A stretch of DNA of 47,710 bases, taken from the NCBI GenBank assembly GCA_028707495.1, contig JAQWAS010000003.1, positions 1 to 47,710 of the forward strand. Direction: 5' to 3'. Made by a program: the position numbers and the translations under genes. This DNA comes from Patescibacteria group bacterium (GTDB taxonomy: Bacteria; Patescibacteriota; Patescibacteriia; UBA2591; JAQWAS01). The stretch's first letter is position 1. Each line of letters starts with the position of its first letter. The notes beneath the pieces are model-generated. The model made no database searches, was not told the origin of the DNA, and worked only from the letters and a program-made list of their open reading frames with translations. Shown here one piece after another: positions 6,645 to 15,198 of the stretch.

Positions 6645-8084
6645 ATGCAAAATTATAATCAACGTCAAATTTATTTATTAAAAGATTTAACCCCAGAAGT
6701 TAAAGCAGTAACTTTTGCTAAATGCAGTCGTTCGCCAAAATCTTTTAAAGAAATTGCCACCGAATTAACCGAAGAAAAATCGGCCGAGTTTCATGAAAAG
6801 TGGGTGGTAGGCTATGGTCATTCTTCAGTGGCCGAGCACGCAGTTTTGTCGATTGCTTTTGAAAATGTGTCAATTTTAGCGTCAAAGTTTATTGAAGATA
6901 ATCGTTTGGCTTCGTATACTGAAAAATCAACCCGTTATCAAGATTTTAGCGCTCATCCAGAATTATTAGGTCAAAAAAATATTTTAACTCCTTATCGTTA
7001 TTATTGCCCACCGGAAATTATTAATTCCGAATTTAAAGATGAATATATTCAAGTTCTAGATAATTTATTTAAAACCTATGAAAATCTATTAGCGCCCATG
7101 ACGGAATTTATTAAAAATAAATATCCGCGTGAAGACGGAATCATCGAGGGTGTATATAATTCTATTGCCAAAGCAAGAGTTTTTGACAATATACGTTATC
7201 TTTTGCCGGTCGCCACTTTAACTAATTTAGGTATGACGGTTAATGCGCGTAATTTAGAACATGCTATTTGTAAAATGAAGTCACAAACTTTGACAGAAAT
7301 TAAAGACATCGGCGAAGAACTTAAACAAGCGGCTCAATTAGAGGTTCCAACTTTGATTAAATATGCCGATCAAAATGATTATTTACAAAAAACGCAAGAT
7401 CAACTTTTAAAAATTAGTCAGTCAAATTTAAAACCACAAGATATTGATCAACAACCAGTAGCGTTGGTTAATTATGACCCACAAGCCGAAATTAAATTGG
7501 CCATTGCGTTATTATATAAAAATGCTAATTTATCCTATCGGCAGATTGAACAGCAAGTTAAAAATATGTCAGATCAAGACAAACAATTAATTATTGATCA
7601 AGCTTTAAATCAAATAACAGAACATGACTGGCCAATTCGTGAATTGGAACATATTGCTTATACTTTTGATATTTTAATTGACTATGGAGCGTTTCGAGAT
7701 ATTCAGCGTCATCGGATGTGTACCCAGACTAATCAAATTTTAACTGCTGATTATGGTTATGATATTCCAGAAGAAATCCAAGAGGCGAATTTACAAGATC
7801 AATATATATCTGCTATGGAAAAGGCTCAAGATTTAAATTTAAAATTACAAGAAAAATATAGATTAGAAGCACAATATATTTTACCATTAGCTTTTAGAAA
7901 AAGAACTTTGTATACTTGGAATTTAAGGGAGTTACATTGGTTTATAAAATTGCGGAGTGGGGGAGCTGGTCATGCGTCTTATCGTAAAATTGCTCAATTG
8001 TGTTTTAAAGAAATTGAAAAGGTTCATCCTTTTTTAGCTAAATATATTCGCGTCAATTTAGAGGGAATTGGCGCTCATACTTAA
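6645..8084 (+). CDS. thyX: Tandem two-domain ThyX-like (FAD-dependent thymidylate synthase) protein
   Basis: A 479-residue protein made of two ThyX-like halves. Classical ThyX is about 220-260 residues and acts as a homotetramer, methylating dUMP to dTMP with FAD and methylene-tetrahydrofolate. The first half has YGHSSVAEHAV and then DNRLASYTEKSTRY (about 85-98), which aligns with the ThyX signature RHRxxSxNxxSxRY but with DNR in place of RHR. The second half has QRHRMCTQ (about 353-360), keeping RHR but losing the serines and the final Arg-Tyr, then LRELHWFIKLRSGGAGHASY. The two halves thus carry complementary parts of the motif. The pathway context (dCMP deaminase upstream, thymidylate kinase downstream) supports a role in dTMP synthesis. 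Whether one composite site forms is untested. Confidence 0.85.
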   Translation: MQNYNQRQIYLLKDLTPEVKAVTFAKCSRSPKSFKEIATELTEEKSAEFHEKWVVGYGHSSVAEHAVLSIAFENVSILASKFIEDNRLASYTEKSTRYQDFSAHPELLGQKNILTPYRYYCPPEIINSEFKDEYIQVLDNLFKTYENLLAPMTEFIKNKYPREDGIIEGVYNSIAKARVFDNIRYLLPVATLTNLGMTVNARNLEHAICKMKSQTLTEIKDIGEELKQAAQLEVPTLIKYADQNDYLQKTQDQLLKISQSNLKPQDIDQQPVALVNYDPQAEIKLAIALLYKNANLSYRQIEQQVKNMSDQDKQLIIDQALNQITEHDWPIRELEHIAYTFDILIDYGAFRDIQRHRMCTQTNQILTADYGYDIPEEIQEANLQDQYISAMEKAQDLNLKLQEKYRLEAQYILPLAFRKRTLYTWNLRELHWFIKLRSGGAGHASYRKIAQLCFKEIEKVHPFLAKYIRVNLEGIGAHT

Positions 8085-8095
8085 TTAAATTTTTT

Positions 8096-8719
8096 ATGTC
8101 AGGTAAATTTATAGTTTTTGAAGGTGGTGAGGGTGGTGGCAAGACCACTCAAATTAGACTTTTAAAATATTATTTAGAAAAGAAAGGATATCAAATTATT
8201 TTAACACGTGAACCTGGTGGAGTAAATTGTCCATTAGCAGAAGCTATTCGTCATATTTTGGTTGATCCAGAGTATAAATCAATTGATAATAAAACTGAAC
8301 TTTTTCTGTTTTTAGCAGCTCGAGCTCAGCATGTTAAAGAAATTATTCAACCAGCCATAGAAAGCGGAAAAATAGTTTTGTGTGATCGTTTTGATGGTTC
8401 AACTTTTGCGTATCAGCATTTTGCGCGTGGCTTGAATTTAGATAAAATAAAAGAGTGGAACGATTGGGCAAAGAATTATTTAGAACCTGACTTAGTAATT
8501 TTATTAGATGTTGATCCGATTATTGGCATTAAAAGGCGTGGTAAAGATTTAAATAGAATTGATACTGAAACAATGGATTTCCATCAAAAAGTAAGAGAGG
8601 GGTATTTAGAATTATCAAAAAAACTTAATAATTGGCAAATTGTTGATGCTAATCAAGAGGTTGAAAATATTAGTCAAGATATTATTAAAATCGTTGATAA
8701 TTTATTAATAAAAAAATAA
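8096..8719 (+). CDS. tmk: Thymidylate kinase
   Basis: A 207-residue kinase converting dTMP to dTDP. The P-loop is FEGGEGGGKTT (about residues 8-18). A DRF motif near residue 97 is followed by STFAYQHFARGL, and the LID segment GIKRRGKDLNRID lies at about 143-155. All match bacterial Tmk. It follows the ThyX-like gene by 11 bases, completing a dCMP to dUMP to dTMP to dTDP series within one operon. Confidence 0.94.
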   Translation: MSGKFIVFEGGEGGGKTTQIRLLKYYLEKKGYQIILTREPGGVNCPLAEAIRHILVDPEYKSIDNKTELFLFLAARAQHVKEIIQPAIESGKIVLCDRFDGSTFAYQHFARGLNLDKIKEWNDWAKNYLEPDLVILLDVDPIIGIKRRGKDLNRIDTETMDFHQKVREGYLELSKKLNNWQIVDANQEVENISQDIIKIVDNLLIKK

Positions 8720-8727
8720 ATAAAATT

Positions 8728-10305
8728 ATGACATTAAGGCCCATTATTGGTTTAGAAACACATGTGCAATTAAAAACCGAGTCAAAAATGTTTTGCTCGT
8801 GTTTAAATGTTGTAGATGAAGATAATCCAAATATTAATATTTGTCCCGTGTGCACTGGTCAACCAGGCGTTTTGCCAGTAGTGAATCAGCAAGCGATTGA
8901 TTGGGGAATTAAAATTGCCTTAGCTTTAAATTGTAAAATTAATTTATGGAATAAATTTGACCGTAAAAATTATTTTTATCCAGATTTACCCAAGGGTTAT
9001 CAAATTAGTCAATATGATGTGCCTTTGGCCGAAGATGGTTTTTTGGAAATTAATATTGACGGTCAATTAAAAAAAATCCACATTGAAAGAGTCCACTTAG
9101 AAGAAGATTCAGCTCGTTTAATTCATCCACTTGCTGGCGAAGAAAGTTTATTAGATTTTAATCGTGCCGGTATGCCGTTAGTTGAAATAGTCACTAGGCC
9201 CGACATTCGTACACCACAAGAAGCTAAAATTTTTATGCAAGAGCTAAGATTAATTATGCGCTATTTAGATGTGTCAGATGCTGATATGGAAAAGGGTCAA
9301 CTGCGATGCGACGTGAACGTTTCTTTAATTGATACAGATAAATTAATCGAAATAGATAAACATGATCAAAAACAGACTTGGGTGACACAAATAGAGAATA
9401 AAATAATTTTAAACCAAGATTTAAACGCTAAACTAGAAATTAAAAATTTAAATTCTTTTAAATCAATTGAAAAGGCTTTAGAATATGAAATTAAGCGCCA
9501 AACGGAATTATGGCAAAAAAATAAAATTCCACAACAACAGGAAACGCGCGGTTGGGATGAAAATTTAAATGTGACAGTTAAACAACGTCGCAAGGAAAAT
9601 TTATCAGATTATCGTTATTTCCCAGAGCCAGATTTACCCCCCTTAGAAATTAAAAAGAAAAACGTTGAACATTTTGAAAATAATTTACCTGAGTTGCCTC
9701 TCGCCAAAAGGAAACGTTTTATCCAGGAATATAATTTAAATTTAGAAGACGTTGAAATTTTAGTTAATCATGAAGAATTGGCTCATTATATTGAAAAAGT
9801 TTTTTCGGAATTAAAAGCTTGGTTAATTGCTACGGAAGAGCTAAAGAGTGAGCAAAATGAAATTAAGCCAGAATTAAAAGATAAATTAGCACGTTTAGTC
9901 TCGGGTTGGTCTATTGTTCGTTTAAAAAAGATTTTAGATGATCGAGGAGTTGAAATTAAAAACTGTCAGATTACACCAGAAAATATGGCCGAATTGATTA
10001 CCTTAATTTACAGAAATAAAATTAATAGTACGAGTGCGCAATCGATTTTAGAAGAAATGTTTGAAAACGGATCGGACCCATCACACATTATGAAAGATAA
10101 AAAACTTGGACAAATTAGCAAAACAGAGGACTTACTAGATATAGTTGATGTTGTAATAAAAAATAACCCGCAACAAACAGAAGAATATCGCCAAGGCAAG
10201 GAACCTTTGATTAAATTTTTTATTGGTCAAGTAATGAAAGAGACACAAGGCAAGGCTAATCCAAAAGTGGTAGAGGATCTTTTGAAGGAAAGATTGAAAA
10301 TTTAA
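8728..10305 (+). CDS. gatB: Aspartyl/glutamyl-tRNA(Asn/Gln) amidotransferase subunit B
   Basis: A 525-residue GatB, the tRNA-binding and kinase-like subunit that converts Glu-tRNA(Gln) or Asp-tRNA(Asn) to the amide form. Motifs are IGLETHVQLKTESKMFC (about 6-22), CPVCTGQPGVLPVVN, KNYFYPDLPKGYQISQYD, EEDSARL, DFNRAGMPLVEIVTRPD and GQLRCDVNVS. A C-terminal YqeY/GatB helical domain ends in KANPKVVEDLLKERL. Between RCDVNVS and EIKNLNSF there are about 37 residues where most GatB proteins have about 13, so a charged insertion of about 24 residues is present. GatA and GatC are not in the window. It closes the dTMP operon by spacing (8 bases after tmk). Confidence 0.95.
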   Translation: MTLRPIIGLETHVQLKTESKMFCSCLNVVDEDNPNINICPVCTGQPGVLPVVNQQAIDWGIKIALALNCKINLWNKFDRKNYFYPDLPKGYQISQYDVPLAEDGFLEINIDGQLKKIHIERVHLEEDSARLIHPLAGEESLLDFNRAGMPLVEIVTRPDIRTPQEAKIFMQELRLIMRYLDVSDADMEKGQLRCDVNVSLIDTDKLIEIDKHDQKQTWVTQIENKIILNQDLNAKLEIKNLNSFKSIEKALEYEIKRQTELWQKNKIPQQQETRGWDENLNVTVKQRRKENLSDYRYFPEPDLPPLEIKKKNVEHFENNLPELPLAKRKRFIQEYNLNLEDVEILVNHEELAHYIEKVFSELKAWLIATEELKSEQNEIKPELKDKLARLVSGWSIVRLKKILDDRGVEIKNCQITPENMAELITLIYRNKINSTSAQSILEEMFENGSDPSHIMKDKKLGQISKTEDLLDIVDVVIKNNPQQTEEYRQGKEPLIKFFIGQVMKETQGKANPKVVEDLLKERLKI

Positions 10306-10414
10306 ATAAAATTTTATAAATTAAACTCTCAATATTTGTCAGTTTTTTTATTTTTTAAATTACAAAATTACAAAATAACTTAAAAATCCGAAGATTGATA
10401 TCACCAGTTTTTGC

Positions 10415-10507
10415 TTGACAAGATTTTTACTATATGCTATATATAATATGTTATAATTATTTGACATAAAATTAGCTATGTTATATAATAAAACAATATG
10501 TTATAAT
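10415..10507 (+). promoter_or_regulatory. Tandem promoters with three operator-like repeats before the sigma4-HARE gene
   Basis: Two promoters are visible. P1 is TTGACA (10415-10420), 17-bp spacer, TATATA (10438-10443), with an extended TGC. P2 is TTGACA (10461-10466), 17-bp spacer, TATAAT (10484-10489), a full consensus match. The 12-mer ATATGTTATAAT occurs at 10446-10457 and again at 10496-10507, exactly 50 bp apart. A variant, CTATGTTATATAAT (10476-10489), covers the P2 -10 box. The rest of the 250-bp gap (10306-10555) is AT-rich with nothing else recognised. Confidence 0.65.
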
Positions 10508-10555
10508 AATTTTAAGATTTATTTTTTAAAAATTATCAATTATTAATTTAAAAAT

Positions 10556-11680
10556 ATGACTCAAAAGAAAATATCCAGCTCAACAGCCTCAACTAATGGC
10601 AAATTAATGCTTTTTGCCAACATTCAAAAGGCCTTAAATAGTGGTTTAGCTGACCAAGAAAAGGACATTTTAGTCCGACATTTTGGTTTAGAAAAAGACG
10701 AAAACTTATCTCAAGAAAATAAGGTTTTAACTTTAGATAAAATCGGTAAGTCTTATGGTTTGACTCGAGAACGTATTCGTCAAATAGAGAAGCGCGCTGT
10801 GGATAAAATTAAGAAAACCGATTTATATCACAAATCAATTTTGCCAATTGCCGACATGGTAGTTAAGGTTTTAGAAAAATATCATGGCGTTTTATTAGAA
10901 AATGATTTATTGGTAGAAGTTTTACAAAAAGAGGATACTCCTGAAAATCGTCGCAGTTTAATTTTTGTTTTAACTAAAATGTTCGATGATCGAATAATCG
11001 ATATTAAGCCAACTGGTAATTTTTTAAAGAGTTGGCGTTTAAAAAGTTTACAAATTAAATATTTAGAAGAAATTACCAAGGGCATTATTAATTTATTTAA
11101 AGATAAAGACAGGGTTTTGAAAATTGATGCTGTATGGGATAATTTTCGTGAAACCGATATTTATAAAAAAAATCGTCAGAATTTATCTCAAGATGCTATT
11201 TTGTCTTATATGCGAGTAAGTAAATATTTAGATCGAACTGTTTTTGGTGAATGGGGTTTAGTCTCTTGGGGAATGGTAAATTTAAAACGTGTCAGTAATA
11301 AAGTTTATGTGGTTTTGCAAGAAACTAATAAGCCATTACATTTTAGAGAATTAACTGCTTTAATTAATGACCGTGGTTTAGATAATAAACGCGTACACGC
11401 GCCCACGGTGCACAATGAATTAATTGCTGATAGTCGTTTTATGCTATTGGGTCGGGGTGTTTATGCATTAACTGAATGGGGCTATTTATCTGGCACTACG
11501 GCAGAAGTAATTGAAAAAATATTATCAGAAAGTGGTGGCCCAGTTCATAAAGAAGAATTAATTAAAGAAGTTTTGAAACATAAAGCAATAAAAAAACAAA
11601 CTGTTTTAAGTGTTTTAATGAATAATGATCGTTTTCAAAAGCATGACAAAGATCATTATGTTATTAAAAAAAATAAATAG
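10556..11680 (+). CDS. Sigma-70 region 4-like HTH protein with HARE-type winged-helix domains
   Basis: A 374-residue probable transcription factor. Residues about 25-88 form a sigma-70 region 4 helix-turn-helix with LTLDKIGKSYGLTRERIRQI then EKRAVDKI, as in primary sigma factors. There is no region 2, so it cannot be a full sigma factor. The C-terminal third contains segments like HARE-HTH domains (as in the RNA polymerase delta subunit): one from about residue 236 (NKPLHFRELTALIND ... GRGVYALTEWGY) and a second at the end (GGPVHKEELIKEVL ... HYVIK). Sigma4 plus HARE combinations have been described in bacteria. A role in modulating RNA polymerase is inference. Its promoter region is unusually elaborate, suggesting autoregulation. 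Confidence 0.82.
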   Translation: MTQKKISSSTASTNGKLMLFANIQKALNSGLADQEKDILVRHFGLEKDENLSQENKVLTLDKIGKSYGLTRERIRQIEKRAVDKIKKTDLYHKSILPIADMVVKVLEKYHGVLLENDLLVEVLQKEDTPENRRSLIFVLTKMFDDRIIDIKPTGNFLKSWRLKSLQIKYLEEITKGIINLFKDKDRVLKIDAVWDNFRETDIYKKNRQNLSQDAILSYMRVSKYLDRTVFGEWGLVSWGMVNLKRVSNKVYVVLQETNKPLHFRELTALINDRGLDNKRVHAPTVHNELIADSRFMLLGRGVYALTEWGYLSGTTAEVIEKILSESGGPVHKEELIKEVLKHKAIKKQTVLSVLMNNDRFQKHDKDHYVIKKNK

Positions 11681-11738
11681 AGAGTATTCGCAGTTTGTTT
11701 TAGTTTAATAAAAATAAAGACACAAAAATAATTTTAAT

Positions 11739-13232
11739 ATGACCATTGATTTAACTTTTATTGGTGATTTATTGGCAATGTCGCTCCCAGAGTTAGCCTG
11801 GTTATTCTTTGTATATGGGGGTTGGTTGGTTATATTAACTTTTATAGTTGGATTTATTTGGATACATCATTTAATTAAAGTTAGACGAGAATACGAATCC
11901 AGTATTAAATATGTTTTATTGGCTATCGACGTGCCTAAATTAAACGAACAAGGCCCAAAAGCAGTTGAGCAGATTTTTGCTCATTTAGCTGGCGTGGAAG
12001 ACGAGGGGTCTTGGAAAGATCGCTATTTACGTGGTTATCATCAACCACGTTTTAGTTTAGAAATTATTAGTTTAGAAGGTTATATTCAATTTTTAATTCG
12101 CACACCCGAAGATTATCGTGATTTAGTGGAAGCGGCCATTTATGCTCAATATTCAGATGCAGAAATTACTGAGGTGGAGGATTATATCCAATATTTGCCT
12201 GATGATTTTGATTCCAATAATTCTAATTATGATCTTTGGGGAACTGAATTTATTTTATATAACGAAGATGCTTACCCGATCAGAACTTATCCAGAATTTG
12301 AAGATAAAACCAGTGAAGATCAATTTAAAGATTCAATGGCCGCCTTGCTTGAGTCTTTAGGTAAGGTTGGTCGAGGCGAACAATTATGGGTTCAATGGGT
12401 CGTCAGCACAACCGATGGCAAAGATTGGCAAGATCGTGGTCGTAGATCGATTAATAAGCTAATTGGTGCTAAGCCAAAAGCTAAAAATGCTTGGTACATG
12501 TGGCCATTAAGTTTAATTGGTGATGTCGGTCGAACGGCGGTAGAAATTCCATATGCTGGTTTAACTTTTGAAACTTTTGGACAGTTTGAAAATAGTCCTC
12601 AAAAAAAAGAAGATTCGCCCAATAAATTACAATATCTAACTCCGGGAGAAAAACATGTACTAGAAGCTATGCAACACAAATTATCAAAGATTCCTTTCAA
12701 GGTTAAATTTAGGGTTGTTTATTTAGCTGAAAAAGATATTTTTTCCAAAGCGCGAGTGATTGGTTCCTTGGTTGGAGCTATCAAACAATTTAACACTTTA
12801 GATATGAACGGTTTTAAGCCAGATAGTAAGAAAAAAACTTCAGCTAAAGGTTTTCGAAAAGAAAAAAAATTAGAGAAGAAGAAAAAAAATATTTTAAAAT
12901 ATTATAAAAAACGCAAAGCCTGGATGGATACCGAAAAGGGCTATGTTTTAAATATTGAAGAATTAGCGACTTTGTTTCATTTTCCAATGAAGGGTGTTAA
13001 GGCGCCATTATTAAAAACAACTGAAATGCGTCGAGCTGAAGCACCATTTAGTTTACCAACTCAGGCTGAAGTCGATTTGCCAGAATTGCAGGGAGTAATT
13101 AAAGAAGAAGCTATGCCAGCGTTTTTACCAATTTCAGAGTCATCAACAGCGGTGAAAGATAAACCTACTTCTGATCAGCCGACAGACGAAAAGGAAAAAT
13201 CTGACGTGCCACCGGCAAATTTACCAATTTAA
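11739..13232 (+). CDS. Membrane-anchored protein paired with a T4SS-like ATPase
   Basis: A 497-residue protein with two closely spaced hydrophobic stretches at about residues 9-47 (ending IVGFIWIHHLI). A large soluble region follows, then a Lys-rich linker (about 365-390) and a Pro/Glu/Ser-rich C-terminal tail. No catalytic motif was recognised. It ends 7 bases before the VirD4/TraG-like ATPase gene, so the two are almost certainly co-expressed and probably form a complex. The pair resembles a module I recall as common in Patescibacteria, but its function (DNA transfer, pilus-related or other) is not known to me. Confidence 0.75.
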   Translation: MTIDLTFIGDLLAMSLPELAWLFFVYGGWLVILTFIVGFIWIHHLIKVRREYESSIKYVLLAIDVPKLNEQGPKAVEQIFAHLAGVEDEGSWKDRYLRGYHQPRFSLEIISLEGYIQFLIRTPEDYRDLVEAAIYAQYSDAEITEVEDYIQYLPDDFDSNNSNYDLWGTEFILYNEDAYPIRTYPEFEDKTSEDQFKDSMAALLESLGKVGRGEQLWVQWVVSTTDGKDWQDRGRRSINKLIGAKPKAKNAWYMWPLSLIGDVGRTAVEIPYAGLTFETFGQFENSPQKKEDSPNKLQYLTPGEKHVLEAMQHKLSKIPFKVKFRVVYLAEKDIFSKARVIGSLVGAIKQFNTLDMNGFKPDSKKKTSAKGFRKEKKLEKKKKNILKYYKKRKAWMDTEKGYVLNIEELATLFHFPMKGVKAPLLKTTEMRRAEAPFSLPTQAEVDLPELQGVIKEEAMPAFLPISESSTAVKDKPTSDQPTDEKEKSDVPPANLPI

Positions 13233-13239
13233 ATTTTTT

Positions 13240-15192
13240 ATGGAAACGGACAATCAAACAATTAAATTAAACGAAACGTCACAACACGAAGAAACTTCCA
13301 ACCAAGTTTTAAAAGATGAAGTGACTTATTTTGCTGAAACCAATTTCCGTAATCAACGGGTAAAATTTGGAATTAAGAAAGATGATCGCCGTCGACATAT
13401 GTATGTAATTGGTAAAACTGGTATGGGTAAAACAGTTTTATTGGAAAATATGACCATAGCTGATATCCGAAATGGTCATGGAGTTGGCGTAGTCGATCCA
13501 CACGGCGAATATGCTGAAAAAATGTTGGAATTTGTACCGTCTAGTCGAATTAATGATGTTATTTATTTTAATCCTCAAGATATTGATTTTCCAATTTCTT
13601 TTAATGTGATGGAACAGGTTCCTTTAGAACATAGACATTTGGTCGCTTCAGGTTTGGTGGGAGTTTTCCAAAAAATTTGGGCCGATTCGTGGGGTCCGCG
13701 CTTGGAATATGTTTTACGTAATGCTATTTTAGCTTTATTAGAATATCCAGGCTCAACTTTATTGGGAATTATGCGGATGTTGACCGACAAAGCTTTTCGT
13801 AAAAAAGTTATTGCTAATTTAAGTGATCCGGTGGTGCGATCTTTTTGGGTAGACGAATATTCGCGCTATCCAGATCGTTTTCAAACGGAAGCAGTTGCTC
13901 CAATTCAAAACAAAGTAGGTCAATTTTTATCAAGTCCGCTAATTCGTAATATTGTTGGTCAGACCAAATCAAAAATTGATATTCGTGAGTTGATGGATCA
14001 GCGGAAAATTTTAATTATGAATTTATCTAAGGGAGCTATTGGTGAGGATGCGAGTCATTTATTGGGTGCAATGATGATTACCAAAATTCAATTAGCTGCT
14101 ATGAGCCGGGTTGATATGCCCGAAGATCAAAGAAATGATTTTTATCTTTATGTTGATGAATTTCAAAATTTTGCTACCGAGTCTTTTGCTAATATTTTAT
14201 CTGAAGCGCGTAAATATCATTTATGTTTAACTTTAGCTCATCAGTATATTACTCAAATGGAAGAAATTGTCCGCGATGCGGTTTTTGGCAACGTAGGCAC
14301 TTTGATTACTTTTAGAGTTGGTGCAGCCGATGCTGAATTTTTAGAAAAAGAATTTGAACCGGTTTTCACAGCCAATGATTTAGTTAATTTGCCTAAATAT
14401 AATACGTATTTAAAATTAATGATTAATGGTGTAGCCAGCGATGCCTTTAGTTCTACAACATTACCACCGCTTCTTAAAGAAGAAAAAAGTCAAGTTGATA
14501 AAATTATTCGGGTATCGCGTGAGAGATATTCAACTGATCGCGCCGTAATCGAAGATAAAATTAGTCGTTGGAGTGAAGTTATTCCTGATGAAAAAGATAA
14601 CAAATTTCAATCGGATAATCAAAATACAAACTCCAATTTTAAACGTCAAAATTTTAAAGATAGGCCAGCTGAATCATCAGCTAAAGTTGTTAATGCTTTA
14701 AAATATCAAAATACCAACCCTGTTCAACAACATCAAAATACTAATTTTACTCCTTATCAACATGAAGCTAAGTGTTGGGCGTGTGGCAAAAAAACACACG
14801 TATCTTTTGAACCGGATGGTAAACGGCCAATTTTTTGTAAAGATTGTTTAAAAAAATATAAACAAGGTATTATTAGCGAAAAGGATTTTTTAACTCAGCC
14901 ACAGCAGGAAGTTAAAGAAGCTAGTCGGCCTATTTCTTTAAAAGAATTAAGTCAAAAACAACCGGTCAACTTTAATGGTCAGCCAGCAGAAGTTGGGGGA
15001 AATAAAAATCAGAATGAAAATATTGTTAAAAATCAACCTGAGTTGCAACCCGCAGAAGTTGAAGCTAAAACAGAAGTTAAACCAATTATTAATCAATCCT
15101 CGCCGGTTGCGCAACCTCAGGTTGATCAGAGTTGTCAATCTCGACCGCGTCGGCAAGTTTTAAAACCGGGTGAAGTGGTTAATTTAGATTAA
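13240..15192 (+). CDS. VirD4/TraG-like (HerA/FtsK superfamily) ATPase with C-terminal zinc ribbon
   Basis: A 650-residue P-loop ATPase. Walker A is GKTGMGKT at residues 58-65, and GVVDPHGEYAEKML follows, typical of type IV secretion DNA-binding/coupling ATPases. Walker B is LYVDEFQNF at about 303-311, then AHQYITQM (sensor region). After the motor domain comes a low-complexity Asn/Gln linker. A CxxC...CxxC zinc ribbon (CWAC at about 512 and CKDC at about 531) is followed by a second charged, disordered tail. No N-terminal membrane segments are present, so anchoring may come from the upstream membrane protein. No other T4SS genes (VirB4, VirB6, relaxase) are visible, so a conjugation role is not supported by context. 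Confidence 0.85.
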   Translation: METDNQTIKLNETSQHEETSNQVLKDEVTYFAETNFRNQRVKFGIKKDDRRRHMYVIGKTGMGKTVLLENMTIADIRNGHGVGVVDPHGEYAEKMLEFVPSSRINDVIYFNPQDIDFPISFNVMEQVPLEHRHLVASGLVGVFQKIWADSWGPRLEYVLRNAILALLEYPGSTLLGIMRMLTDKAFRKKVIANLSDPVVRSFWVDEYSRYPDRFQTEAVAPIQNKVGQFLSSPLIRNIVGQTKSKIDIRELMDQRKILIMNLSKGAIGEDASHLLGAMMITKIQLAAMSRVDMPEDQRNDFYLYVDEFQNFATESFANILSEARKYHLCLTLAHQYITQMEEIVRDAVFGNVGTLITFRVGAADAEFLEKEFEPVFTANDLVNLPKYNTYLKLMINGVASDAFSSTTLPPLLKEEKSQVDKIIRVSRERYSTDRAVIEDKISRWSEVIPDEKDNKFQSDNQNTNSNFKRQNFKDRPAESSAKVVNALKYQNTNPVQQHQNTNFTPYQHEAKCWACGKKTHVSFEPDGKRPIFCKDCLKKYKQGIISEKDFLTQPQQEVKEASRPISLKELSQKQPVNFNGQPAEVGGNKNQNENIVKNQPELQPAEVEAKTEVKPIINQSSPVAQPQVDQSCQSRPRRQVLKPGEVVNLD

Positions 15193-15198
15193 GTATCT

